Positions 1-7,005 of a stretch of DNA of 26,985 nucleotides are shown one piece after another. Position numbers and translations under genes: made by a program. Each line of letters starts with the position of its first letter. The stretch's first letter is position 1. The notes under the pieces are model-generated. The model ran no database searches and was not told the DNA's origin. It worked only from the letters and a program-made list of their open reading frames with translations. Source of the DNA: a virus; the IMG/VR virus record IMGVR_UViG_3300030109_006404, positions 1-26,985 of that record; one strand, given 5' to 3'.

Positions 1-1062
1 AGAATCCACGGTCTTTTTGTAGGTAAATTTGTCACGCAATTTTGTCCCTTCTGTGTTAACTTGTCCCACTTTTTTCTCTGCCTCTTCCATTGCTGAAAGT
101 ATAGTTTTCCCATCTAACTTGTAATAATTACCTTGATTAAATGGAGCGCCCTCTTTGAAAAATACATTATCGTAGCACGGTTGTTTTCCTATGGGGTCTA
201 CAAGTATTGCGTTGTCTTTTGTGGCCCAATCTTTATGTGAACTACAGTTACTTACTAGAGACCATTTGCCTAAAGCTGTAGCATTAAATGCAGGTAAATT
301 CCAACCTTCTCCATTTGATAAGCCAGATAAATCAATATCAATGTTATTCATTAATATGTTAACCTCTTCATTTGTTTTAAGATGAGGTAAAAAATTAATA
401 TTATTCCAATGATTATTCATGGTGCAACTATTTATAGCTTGTTGCATTTGTTCTTGAGCTAGAAATGAATTATTAACTAAACAACTCAATTGATATTTAG
501 GGTTATTACCGTACTTATTCAGCCATAGCTGTATTAAAGCTTGAGTATTTTTTCTTCTTTCAAATTTTCCTATTAACCCAAAATGAATAACTTCTTTATC
601 AAATTCTTTGGGTATTTCTTTAAAATCAGGATCAAATCCAAGAGGCACGGCAGAAACGTTTGTGCAACCTTTTTCTTTAAATACATTGGCTGCTTCTGTA
701 GAAGAAAAGAAAACATGTTTTTGCATTTTTACAATATTAACTTCTTCAGTAGTTGGAGAATCTAGCTCATAAAAAGTGTACAAGTACTGATTTTCACCTA
801 GAGTTTTTTCCGACCCATTTAGATGCCAAAGTTTCAGGGTAGGTGTGTTTTTATCAAGCTTTGCTAACCTTTGAGCTGCTATTGAAGATGTCCATTGTTT
901 AAAATCATTATCAATAGTATTAAAAGCGGAAAAATCTCCTTGATCACCTATAGGGTGAAGACTAATGTCAATTTCTTCTTGTTTTAAAAGTCTTAAAAAA
1001 TTTACAGAGACGTTTCCAAAGCTCAATGAATTTATAGGAGCTTCAAAGTTTAATTTTTTCAT
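1..1062 (-). CDS. Glycosyltransferase, GT4/GT-B type (partial, runs off left edge)
   Basis: This leftward reading frame starts with ATG at 1062 and stays open for 354 codons to base 1, so the C-terminus is missing. Seen: a GT-B-like layout, with a segment around residues 140-170 reading AVPLGFDP then HFGLIGKFERRKN, and later a D-x-D-x-S-x-L-S-N-G-E-GWNLPAFNA stretch. In GT4 family enzymes these correspond to the start of the C-terminal Rossmann domain and to the sugar-nucleotide binding region with its E-G-x-x-x-P signature. The likely role is transfer of a sugar from a nucleotide donor; donor and acceptor cannot be told. The start lies 20 bases inside the sigma factor gene in another frame, so the two are probably translationally coupled and share a leftward transcript. 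No signal peptide or membrane segment is visible. The fold family is fairly sure; the substrate is unknown. Confidence 0.75.
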   Translation of the reverse strand, partial: MKKLNFEAPINSLSFGNVSVNFLRLLKQEEIDISLHPIGDQGDFSAFNTIDNDFKQWTSSIAAQRLAKLDKNTPTLKLWHLNGSEKTLGENQYLYTFYELDSPTTEEVNIVKMQKHVFFSSTEAANVFKEKGCTNVSAVPLGFDPDFKEIPKEFDKEVIHFGLIGKFERRKNTQALIQLWLNKYGNNPKYQLSCLVNNSFLAQEQMQQAINSCTMNNHWNNINFLPHLKTNEEVNILMNNIDIDLSGLSNGEGWNLPAFNATALGKWSLVSNCSSHKDWATKDNAILVDPIGKQPCYDNVFFKEGAPFNQGNYYKLDGKTILSAMEEAEKKVGQVNTEGTKLRDKFTYKKTVDS

Positions 1063-1669
1063 TTTCTATTTTAGATTTTATTTCTTTTATAGCTTTATCG
1101 TGAATGTTTATACAACCTTGAGCTGAGAGATTTACTTTTTCTGCTACTAATTTCCAAGGTTTCAATTTACAGCCTTTGCCGTTGAAATATCTTTCATTAA
1201 ATATTGTTTTAAGCCTTTCATCCTTATGTTTAAATATTAAATTTAAAATTCTCTTAAATGAATCATTAAACACACAATTTTCATCAGGTCTTTTTGATCT
1301 ATCTTGCTGATTATTCTTTTTCTGTTCTTCCCTTTCCTCAAAACTTACAAGTCTTAAATTTTTTTTGTTTTTAGTTTTTTGAGTTAGACACATATACTTG
1401 GTTTTATTTGCCAAGTGTGTAGAGAATTTAGCCTTTTGAGGGTTGTATTCTAGAGCTGCTTTATAAATAACATAATCTTTATCTTCCATAATATCGCTAA
1501 TTTGATTGAAAGATAACCCGTTATAGCCAAACTTTTTAAGCATGTCTACATAAATACCAGAATGCCTAGAAATTAACTCTTCAAGAGCTAATTCGTCATT
1601 TTTTTCTCGTATCAAGACTGCTAAGTCGGTGTCTGTCAGGGAATTAGTCAATAAACTACTATAGTTCAT
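1043..1669 (-). CDS. Sigma-70-like RNA polymerase sigma factor
   Basis: A 208-residue protein that looks like a short sigma-70 family factor directing host RNA polymerase to phage promoters. Seen: an N-terminal part resembling region 2 (residues about 17-50, LAVLIREKNDELALEELI, the usual start of region 2.1, and about 74-100, LEYNPQKAKFSTHLANKTKY, which matches the Y-[DN]-P-x-[KR]-x-x-F-[ST]-[ST] core of region 2.3-2.4). A C-terminal helix-turn-helix resembling region 4 is at about 135-200 (W-K-L-V-A-E-K-V-N-L-S-x-Q-G with I-H-x-x-A-I-x-x-I). Regions 1 and 3 are absent or very short, as in alternative and T4 gp55-like late factors. It is transcribed leftward from the divergent control region and overlaps the next glycosyltransferase by 20 bases. 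No Shine-Dalgarno site precedes the ATG. Late-gene control is inference. Confidence 0.75.
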   Translation of the reverse strand: MNYSSLLTNSLTDTDLAVLIREKNDELALEELISRHSGIYVDMLKKFGYNGLSFNQISDIMEDKDYVIYKAALEYNPQKAKFSTHLANKTKYMCLTQKTKNKKNLRLVSFEEREEQKKNNQQDRSKRPDENCVFNDSFKRILNLIFKHKDERLKTIFNERYFNGKGCKLKPWKLVAEKVNLSAQGCINIHDKAIKEIKSKIENEKIKL

Positions 1670-1702
1670 AAATAAAAAAAATCAACTTTTTTTTGATTTT
1701 TG

Positions 1703-1730
1703 TTGACAGGGTTAAAAATATTTCTACCAT
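1703..1730 (+). promoter_or_regulatory. Candidate sigma-70-type promoter toward nrdB
   Basis: A perfect TTGACA hexamer at 1703-1708 is followed, after 16 bases, by TACCAT at 1725-1730, which keeps four of six positions of TATAAT. The first CGTAACC element begins two bases after the -10 box, so a protein bound there would cover the likely start site. The -10 match and spacing are only fair, so the call is tentative. Confidence 0.4.
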
Positions 1731-1790
1731 ACGTAACCAGTAAGGTTACGATATAACGAATATCTTCACTCTATTAACGTAACCTTTACG
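1731..1790. promoter_or_regulatory. Operator-like dyads built from CGTAA half-sites
   Basis: A perfect 7-base inverted repeat, CGTAACC (1732-1738) and GGTTACG (1744-1750), is separated by 5 bases. A second dyad, CGTAA (1778-1782) and TTACG (1786-1790), is separated by 3 bases and repeats the left arm ACGTAACC. Further single copies of the half-site lie at 1810-1814 and, reversed, at 1897-1901 just before the nrdB start codon. Such repeated dyads next to a promoter are typical of operators for a dimeric DNA-binding protein. They do not resemble the NrdR box. Which protein binds is unknown. Confidence 0.5.
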
Positions 1791-1791
1791 A

Positions 1792-1828
1792 AAAATATTT
1801 ATATTACTTCGTAATATATAAATATTTT
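1792..1828. promoter_or_regulatory. AT-rich stem-loop with TATAAATA on both strands
   Basis: Bases 1792-1807 pair with 1811-1828 as two 8-base-pair stems separated by a 2-base bulge, with a 3-base loop. One arm reads TATAAATA on the plus strand (1817-1824) and the other reads TATAAATA on the minus strand (1803-1796). This octamer is identical to the T4 late promoter -10 element. It may therefore be a back-to-back pair of promoters for the phage sigma factor, or simply an AT-rich hairpin acting as a bidirectional terminator or RNA leader. The octamer occurs by chance elsewhere in this AT-rich DNA. Confidence 0.4.
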
Positions 1829-1903
1829 AGCTTCGCTTAGTTTTTTTAGAAAAACTTAGTTGACTTAATTCTCTGGCCGTATAACCTCGTGTAAATTTAC
1901 GCA

Positions 1904-2875
1904 ATGATTTTTGAAGAACAAGTATCCAGAAAGCCAGATCATTACCCATGGGCGCAAGAATTTATTGAAGCTATGCATAATGGGTTTTGGACTGATAAAG
2001 AGTTTAGTTTCACAAGCGATGTTCAGGATTTTAAAGTTAATTTGAATGAGACTGAAAAAGAGATGGTTATTAGAACACTGTCTGCAATAGGTCAAATTGA
2101 GGTAGCTGTTAAAAAGTTTTGGAGTAAACTTGGAGATAATTTACCACACCCTAGTTTAACAGACCTTGGCTATGTTATGGCTAACATAGAGGTCATTCAC
2201 AATAATGCTTATGAGCGCCTACTAAAAGTTTTAGGGCTTGAAGATATTTTTGAGCAAAATTTGAAATTAGATTTTATTGAAGGTCGTGTAAAATATCTCA
2301 GAAAATACAATCATAAATTTTACAAAGATTCAAAAAAACAATATGTTTATTCAATCATTCTTTTCACGCTTTTTGTGGAGAATGTTTCTCTGTTTTCGCA
2401 GTTTTATATTGTTAACTGGTTTAATCGTTATAGGAATGTACTTAAAGATACTGGACAGCAAGTCAAGTATACGAGAAATGAAGAGAACATTCATGCGTTG
2501 GCTGGGATTATGATTGTAAATACAATTAGGGAAGAGCATCCAGAGTTATTTGATGAGGAGTTAGAGGAAAGAATTTTACAAGAAGCTCAAGCAGCTTTTA
2601 AAGCAGAATCAAAAATTGTTGATTGGATGATTAATGGTTTTGATGAAAAAGGTTTGAGCGCTCCAGTTTTAAAAGAGTTTATAAAAAATAGAATCAACGA
2701 ATCTTTAGAGCAGATAAATTTTAAAAAAGCTTTTGAGATTGACAAGTCTTTGTTAGAAGATACAGTATGGTTTGAAGAAGAATTATTAGGCAATAATGCC
2801 ACTGACTTTTTCCACACTAGGCCCGTGGAGTATGCAAAAAATTCTCAAACATTTGACGCTGACGATTTATTTTAA
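1904..2875 (+). CDS. nrdB: Class I ribonucleotide reductase small (radical) subunit
   Basis: This 323-residue protein is the R2 subunit that holds the metal-radical cofactor and passes the radical to NrdA for making deoxynucleotides. Seen: the expected ligands E96-x-x-H99, E159 and E194-x-x-H197; the radical tyrosine Y103 four residues after H99; and an acidic first ligand most likely E66 in the context QIEV, where E. coli has Asp. The C-terminal tail FDADDLF is the type of flexible acidic-aromatic tail that docks on R1. There is no N-terminal ATP-cone. The length is within the usual range for the family. The start ATG has no clear Shine-Dalgarno site and a TTACG element lies directly before it. 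The stop codon overlaps the nrdA start by one base (TAATG), which implies translational coupling in a B-A order. The identification is secure; the metal type is not deducible. Confidence 0.95.
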   Translation: MIFEEQVSRKPDHYPWAQEFIEAMHNGFWTDKEFSFTSDVQDFKVNLNETEKEMVIRTLSAIGQIEVAVKKFWSKLGDNLPHPSLTDLGYVMANIEVIHNNAYERLLKVLGLEDIFEQNLKLDFIEGRVKYLRKYNHKFYKDSKKQYVYSIILFTLFVENVSLFSQFYIVNWFNRYRNVLKDTGQQVKYTRNEENIHALAGIMIVNTIREEHPELFDEELEERILQEAQAAFKAESKIVDWMINGFDEKGLSAPVLKEFIKNRINESLEQINFKKAFEIDKSLLEDTVWFEEELLGNNATDFFHTRPVEYAKNSQTFDADDLF

Positions 2876-4521
2876 TGAAAGACTACTACTGGTTAAACGA
2901 AGATTCTATAAAATTTCTTGAGAGAGGTTATCTTAAAGAAGGGGAAAGCCCAGAGAAAAGAATAAGAGACATAGCTGAAGCGGCTGAAAAATACTTAAAA
3001 CAAGGAGGATTTGCCGACAAGTTTGAAAGGTATATGAAGCAAGGTTTTTATTCGCTTGCTAGTCCAGTATGGTCAAATTTTGGCAGATCCAGAGGCTTAC
3101 CAATCTCTTGCAATGGTGTCTACATTGAAGATAAAATGCATTCTATTTTAGAAAAACAAGCTGAGGTTGGAATGCAAACGAAACATGGATCAGGAACTTC
3201 TGGTTACTTTGGTTCTCTTAGAGGTAGAGGTGTACCTATCAGTGTTGGCGGAGTATCTGCTGGGGCTGTTTATTTTATGGAGCTATTTGATAAGGTGGCA
3301 TCTATCGTTTCTCAAGGTCACGTTAGAAGAGGATCTTTTGCTGCCTATCTTCCTATCGACCATCCAGATATAGAAGAGTTTCTTAGAATTAGGAGTGAAG
3401 GTAACCCAATCCAAGAAATGTCTTTTGCGGTCTGCATTGACGATGAGTGGATGCAATCAATGGTTGATGGTGATAAAGATAAAAGAAAAGTTTGGGCAAA
3501 TGTCATAAAGAAAAGATTTGAAACTGGATATCCTTATATTTTCTTTACAGACAACGCAAACAAGCAAGCTCCAGAATGTTATAAAGATAAAGAGTTAAAA
3601 ATACATGCATCAAATCTCTGTAGTGAGATAGCGCTTCACTCATCAGAAGAAGAGTCTTTTGTTTGTTGTTTATCTTCTCTTAATTTGCTTCGGTGGGATG
3701 AGATAAAAGAAACTGATGCTGTAGAAACTCTAGTTAAATTCTTAGACGCTGTCATGGAGGAGTATATCTATAAAACAGAAAATATTCCTTTTATGAAGTC
3801 TTGTCATAACTTTGCTAAAAGACAAAGAGCTTTAGGTATGGGGGTGTTAGGATGGCATTCATTACTACAATCGAAAATGATTTCCTTCGAAAGTATGGAA
3901 GCTAAATTTTTAAATGCTGAAATACATAGTATAATAAAAGATAGAGCAGATAGAGCGACTCATGAATTAGCCGATGAGTTTGGAGAGCCAGAATACCTTA
4001 GAGGTTATGGAAGAAGAAATGTAACTACGATGGCGATAGCTCCAACAACGTCTAGTTCGTTTATACTTGGTCAAGTCTCTCCATCTATAGAACCTCTTAA
4101 CAGCAATTATTTTACTAAAGATTTAGCTAAAGGTAAATTCACTTTTAAAAACAAATTCTTAGAGGATCTTTTAGAAGAAAAGGGTAAAAATAATCAGACT
4201 ACTTGGAAGTCTATTTTAGTTAAAGGTGGCTCTGTTCAGCATTTAGATTTTTTATCAGAAGAAGAAAAATCTGTTTTCAAAACTTTTGGAGAAATTTCAC
4301 AAAAAGAAATAGTCATTCAAGCTGCACAAAGGCAAAAACATATTGATCAAGGGCAAAGTTTAAATGTTATGATCGCTCCAAAATGCCCGCCAAAACAAGT
4401 TAGTGAGTTGTTGATTTATGGCTGGGAGCAAGGGGTTAAGAGTTTTTACTACCAAAGAAGTGCTAATCCCAGCCAAGAGTTAGCTAGATCTATACTTGAT
4501 TGCAGTTCTTGTGAAGGATAA
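2875..4521 (+). CDS. nrdA: Class I ribonucleotide reductase large (catalytic) subunit, compact
   Basis: A 548-residue R1 subunit that reduces ribonucleotides in the cytoplasm using the radical made by NrdB. Seen: redox cysteine C79 (PISCNG), the active-site cluster N247-L-C249-S-E251, the second redox cysteine C264 (VCCLSS), the radical-transfer pair Y525-Y526 and a C-terminal C543-S-S-C546 shuttle. All catalytic residues are therefore present. The enzyme is some 200 residues shorter than E. coli NrdA; the protein begins almost directly at the catalytic domain and has no ATP-cone, the module through which dATP normally switches activity off. Substrate-specificity control may remain. It overlaps nrdB by one base and is followed by the leader of the glycan gene cluster. 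No thioredoxin or glutaredoxin gene is visible nearby, so host reductants are probably used. Identification secure; loss of dATP inhibition is inferred from the missing domain. Confidence 0.95.
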   Translation: MKDYYWLNEDSIKFLERGYLKEGESPEKRIRDIAEAAEKYLKQGGFADKFERYMKQGFYSLASPVWSNFGRSRGLPISCNGVYIEDKMHSILEKQAEVGMQTKHGSGTSGYFGSLRGRGVPISVGGVSAGAVYFMELFDKVASIVSQGHVRRGSFAAYLPIDHPDIEEFLRIRSEGNPIQEMSFAVCIDDEWMQSMVDGDKDKRKVWANVIKKRFETGYPYIFFTDNANKQAPECYKDKELKIHASNLCSEIALHSSEEESFVCCLSSLNLLRWDEIKETDAVETLVKFLDAVMEEYIYKTENIPFMKSCHNFAKRQRALGMGVLGWHSLLQSKMISFESMEAKFLNAEIHSIIKDRADRATHELADEFGEPEYLRGYGRRNVTTMAIAPTTSSSFILGQVSPSIEPLNSNYFTKDLAKGKFTFKNKFLEDLLEEKGKNNQTTWKSILVKGGSVQHLDFLSEEEKSVFKTFGEISQKEIVIQAAQRQKHIDQGQSLNVMIAPKCPPKQVSELLIYGWEQGVKSFYYQRSANPSQELARSILDCSSCEG

Positions 4522-4558
4522 TTTCCTTTTCTAAAAGCATGGTGTATATACAGTCACT

Positions 4559-4678
4559 ATGGCTGAATTATACACAATAATAACAGAGGAGCAGGATACG
4601 CAAGATCTTGACTTTACATCTGATGATACCTTAACTTTTATTTTAGGTAGAATAGATCAAGAAATCTCTGAAGATTAG
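4559..4678 (+). CDS. Small acidic protein, 39 residues, unknown function
   Basis: A short frame begins with ATG at 4559 and ends with TAG at 4676-4678. The product is strongly acidic (starts MAELYTIITEE, ends DQEISED), has no cysteine, no membrane segment and no motif I recognise. It sits 37 bases after nrdA in an otherwise unassigned gap and on the same strand as everything around it. There is no good Shine-Dalgarno sequence upstream. Its coherent, charged composition argues for a real gene, but length alone cannot prove it. Confidence 0.45.
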   Translation: MAELYTIITEEQDTQDLDFTSDDTLTFILGRIDQEISED

Positions 4679-4713
4679 TTGAAAAAAACAAACTTAATCT
4701 TAAAATAGAGAAG

Positions 4714-4733
4714 TCAGGGATTAAGCTCCTTGA
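4714..4733 (+). other. Hairpin in leader of glycan cluster
   Basis: TCAGGGA (4714-4720) can pair with TCCTTGA (4727-4733) with one G-U pair and a 6-base loop. It has no T-run after it, so it is not a standard intrinsic terminator. It lies just upstream of a GAGG site and a second, stronger hairpin. Confidence 0.35.
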
Positions 4734-4742
4734 GGTCATAGT

Positions 4743-4820
4743 ATGCCTCTGGGTCAAATAATTTTTGGCTCAGAGGTTTATGATTACTTTTGCCATAACG
4801 GTCGCAGACGAATTTTTTGA
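4743..4820 (+). CDS. Possible 25-residue leader peptide
   Basis: ATG at 4743 is preceded by GAGG at 4732-4735 with a 7-base spacer, one of the better ribosome binding sites in this window. The frame (starts MPLGQIIFGSE, ends RRRIF) stops at 4820, inside the first codons of the glycosyltransferase that starts at 4780 in another frame. Translating it would open the hairpin at 4746-4776, which covers the glycosyltransferase ribosome binding site. It may be a coupling leader, or chance. Confidence 0.25.
   Translation: MPLGQIIFGSEVYDYFCHNGRRRIF
4746..4776 (+). promoter_or_regulatory. Strong hairpin covering a ribosome binding site
   Basis: Bases 4746-4757 pair with 4765-4776 over 12 consecutive base pairs, two of them G-U in RNA, around a 7-base loop. 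The 3' arm ends in CAGAGG, three bases before the ATG at 4780, so the only candidate ribosome binding site for the first glycan gene would be buried in the stem. This resembles hairpins that limit translation of long read-through transcripts in T4-like phages. Without a T-run it is an unlikely terminator. Confidence 0.55.
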
Positions 4821-5391
4821 ATTTAAAAGGCTTATAAATTCTTTACAGCCTTACATTTATCCACAAGAAGAGATTGTTGTGCTTGCAGATAAAAATAAAG
4901 TTACAAAAGAAATAGAGGAACATTGTGATCTATGTGGATTAAAAATTAATTTTTTTAATTTTCAAAATGATTTTTCTGAGTTTAAGAATGAGCTTTTTAA
5001 TCTGTCTACAAAAGATTATCTATTCCAAATTGATGCTGATGAACAAATACCGCCATCTCTTATAAATATTTTAAGACAAGTGGCATCTCAAAATAAAGTT
5101 GATTTACTTTGGATTCCTAGGATAAATATTGTGCATGGGGCTACGGAAGAAGATGTTCAAAATTTCAATTGGGATATAAATGAACTTGGCTGGGAGGGTT
5201 TTCCAGACTATCAATCTAGATTTGTATCTACAAAAGGGCATATAAGATGGAAAAATAAAGTTCATGAAATCTTAGATGGTGCAGGAAATCAAGCTAGGAT
5301 AGAAGAAAAGCCAATAGAACTTTATTCTATTCTTCATGTAAAACATATAGATAAACAAAAGAAACAAAATAGCTACTATGACACAATCTAA
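4780..5391 (+). CDS. Glycosyltransferase family 2 (GT-A fold)
   Basis: A 203-residue inverting-type glycosyltransferase. Seen: the N-terminal MITFAITVADEF strand, then a D85-A-D87 motif in the context FQIDADEQIP, which binds the divalent metal and the nucleotide-sugar diphosphate, and a later RWKNKVHEIL stretch matching the acceptor-side V-H-E signature of GT2 proteins. I chose ATG at 4780 rather than the TTG at 4765 because the family starts right at the first beta strand and TTG lies inside the hairpin arm. At about 200 residues it is a bare catalytic domain without membrane helices, so it is probably cytoplasmic. It opens the glycan cassette and overlaps the next gene by 14 bases. Donor sugar unknown. 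Confidence 0.8.
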   Translation: MITFAITVADEFFEFKRLINSLQPYIYPQEEIVVLADKNKVTKEIEEHCDLCGLKINFFNFQNDFSEFKNELFNLSTKDYLFQIDADEQIPPSLINILRQVASQNKVDLLWIPRINIVHGATEEDVQNFNWDINELGWEGFPDYQSRFVSTKGHIRWKNKVHEILDGAGNQARIEEKPIELYSILHVKHIDKQKKQNSYYDTI

Positions 5392-6196
5392 AATTTTAGT
5401 TAGAGGAGAAGGTGGATTAGGTGATTGTTTATTAGCCAACAGATTCATACCAGCTATAAAAGAAAAACATCCGAACTCTGAGATAACTTTTGCTTTAGAT
5501 AATGATAGAGGTGAAACATTTCAACTAGATGTATTATCTCATTTCTATCCAGATATGAGTGATAATTACTCATTTTTTTCTGATCATAATCCAGATGATT
5601 TTGATTATTTTTATGATTTACACATAGATAAAATGCTATGGACAACTTATGATTTTGATTGGTTGAGTAGATTTTATTATTTTCCAAAGCCTAAAGTAAA
5701 AATAGAAAAACAAGATTACGTTTGCCTTCATTTAACACATAATAAGTGGCCCCCAAAAAATTTACCTAAGTATTATATAGAACAGTTAGTAGAAGCAGTA
5801 AAAAAAGTTAATCCCTCTGTAAAAGCCATATGCACTGAATCTGAAATAAACTCTTTTTCAAATTGTTTAGATAAAGATGAAATAGTGTGTGCAGATATAG
5901 TTACAGCTTGTAAAACTGTAGCAGCAGCAAAAGCTTTTATAACAATAGATTCAGGATTCAAACATATAGCATATGCATATGGTGTGCCTACAATAGAAAC
6001 AGCGGATTACTATATTGAGGTAGGGCAAGTTCACCCAATGATTAAGGCTAGGTGGCTTCCTTTTAACGAGAGAGGTGTGCCTTTATTGTATAATGTTGAT
6101 TTTTTTAAGATAGCCTTACGTAATATCTTTAATAATAAAATATCTTCCATATTTCCTTTTCACAAAGACTCTAAGGAAACTTTTAATTTACAATGA
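5378..6196 (+). CDS. GT9/heptosyltransferase-like glycosyltransferase (GT-B)
   Basis: A 272-residue protein with the features of the ADP-heptose:LPS heptosyltransferase superfamily. Seen: a glycine-rich first loop, RGEGGLGDCLLANR (residues 9-22), where this family has G-[ML]-G-D-x-[IL]; a short linker; and a C-terminal Rossmann half with an ADIV-x-x-CKTVAAAK stretch and the D191-S-G-F-K-H196 motif followed by AYAYGVPTI, which is the donor-binding signature of the family. Length is somewhat under the usual 320-350 residues. It overlaps the GT2 gene by 14 bases and the next gene by 4 bases (ATGA). The HldD-like epimerase at 25289 could supply an activated heptose, but the donor is not proven by sequence. 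Confidence 0.65.
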   Translation: MTQSKILVRGEGGLGDCLLANRFIPAIKEKHPNSEITFALDNDRGETFQLDVLSHFYPDMSDNYSFFSDHNPDDFDYFYDLHIDKMLWTTYDFDWLSRFYYFPKPKVKIEKQDYVCLHLTHNKWPPKNLPKYYIEQLVEAVKKVNPSVKAICTESEINSFSNCLDKDEIVCADIVTACKTVAAAKAFITIDSGFKHIAYAYGVPTIETADYYIEVGQVHPMIKARWLPFNERGVPLLYNVDFFKIALRNIFNNKISSIFPFHKDSKETFNLQ

Positions 6197-7005
6197 TAAT
6201 AATATCAACATCAAGAGGTTTATTTAATCTAGAGGGTAATTTCTTTTTTTATGAAGACGAAGGAGTATCTTTTGGCCTAGCAAAAAGTCAAGGTACTTTG
6301 TATGCTGCTTTTAGATCGCCTAATGAAACAACTACAACTATTTGTGGTTTTGACAAAAATTTAAATAATATTAGTAAATTTACTATAGAGGGATGTGAAG
6401 ATGTTCATGGAATAGAGATATTAGATCAATCTTTATATGCTGTTTCAACTAGAACTAATCAGATTTTTGAAACTACTCTTGATGGAAAAATAGTAAAAGT
6501 GCATAAAAATCCTGTTGAATGTTCCTATCACTCTCCTCATATAAACACAATTAAAAAAAATAAAGATAAACTTTTACTATTATCTCATAGGGATGATAGC
6601 AATGAAGGTTCGTGCCTTTATTCTTTTAACCCTGCAAAAGAAGAGTCTTCCTGCGTTTGTAGGTCTCTAGGAGACCACTCTCACAGCATATTAAAATATG
6701 AAGAGGATATTTGGATTTGTGACTCTTTAGGAGGTGTAATTTTTAAATTAAAAGGGGACATTGAAGACAAAACGCAAGAAATAAGAAAGTTTAACGTTTT
6801 TAAAACTGATGGCAGCTATCTGTTGAGAGGTCTTGAGTTTGATGATAATTATATATACGTAGGCGCATCTGAAAAAGCATCAAATGCGGAGAGGCACAAA
6901 GGGTGTGACGGTTATGTTTTGAAAATTGATAAAAATGACAAACACAACATAAAAACAAAATTAATAAAAAATTGCGGGCAAATAAATGAAATATTACGTT
7001 ATTAA
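6193..7005 (+). CDS. Beta-propeller-like protein of unknown function
   Basis: A 270-residue protein with no catalytic motif I recognise. It is built of repeating short beta stretches separated by turns with N-x-I, D-G and L-x-G patterns (for example DQSLYAVSTRTNQIFETTLDG near residue 70-90, EDIWICDSLGGVIFKLKGD near 170, DDNYIYVGASEKASN near 210-220), which is how six-bladed beta-propellers of the NHL/SMP-30/DUF4915 sort look. There is no signal peptide. It is locked into the glycan operon by a 4-base overlap upstream and a 20-base overlap downstream, so a role in binding or processing a sugar is likely by context only. A structural fold prediction would be needed to confirm the propeller. Confidence 0.5.
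   Translation: MIIISTSRGLFNLEGNFFFYEDEGVSFGLAKSQGTLYAAFRSPNETTTTICGFDKNLNNISKFTIEGCEDVHGIEILDQSLYAVSTRTNQIFETTLDGKIVKVHKNPVECSYHSPHINTIKKNKDKLLLLSHRDDSNEGSCLYSFNPAKEESSCVCRSLGDHSHSILKYEEDIWICDSLGGVIFKLKGDIEDKTQEIRKFNVFKTDGSYLLRGLEFDDNYIYVGASEKASNAERHKGCDGYVLKIDKNDKHNIKTKLIKNCGQINEILRY

Larger units (their letters stand above)
1670..1903. promoter_or_regulatory. Divergent control region between sigma factor and nrdB
   Basis: This 234-base gap is the largest non-coding stretch in the window and the only place where transcription diverges. It holds an AT-rich stem-loop just upstream of the sigma gene (arms 1677-1685 and 1693-1701, 9 base pairs), a TTGACA box, two dyads built from CGTAA/TTACG, a second long AT-rich stem-loop and a T-rich run with the arms AGTTTTT and AAAAACT. 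I see no convincing ORF in it. It probably carries the promoters and operators for both the leftward sigma-glycosyltransferase unit and the rightward nrd unit. Confidence 0.7.

Noticed and set aside
1731-1790. NrdR box upstream of nrdB
   Set aside because: The dyads are CGTAACC/GGTTACG and do not match the NrdR consensus type, and their number and spacing differ.
1865-2095. Leftward short frames opposite nrdB and other genes
   Set aside because: They lie opposite or out of frame within well-supported genes and show no coherent protein features.
4765-4779. TTG as an upstream start for the GT2 gene
   Set aside because: The TTG is inside a hairpin arm and adds five residues before the first beta strand; the ATG at 4780 fits the family start.
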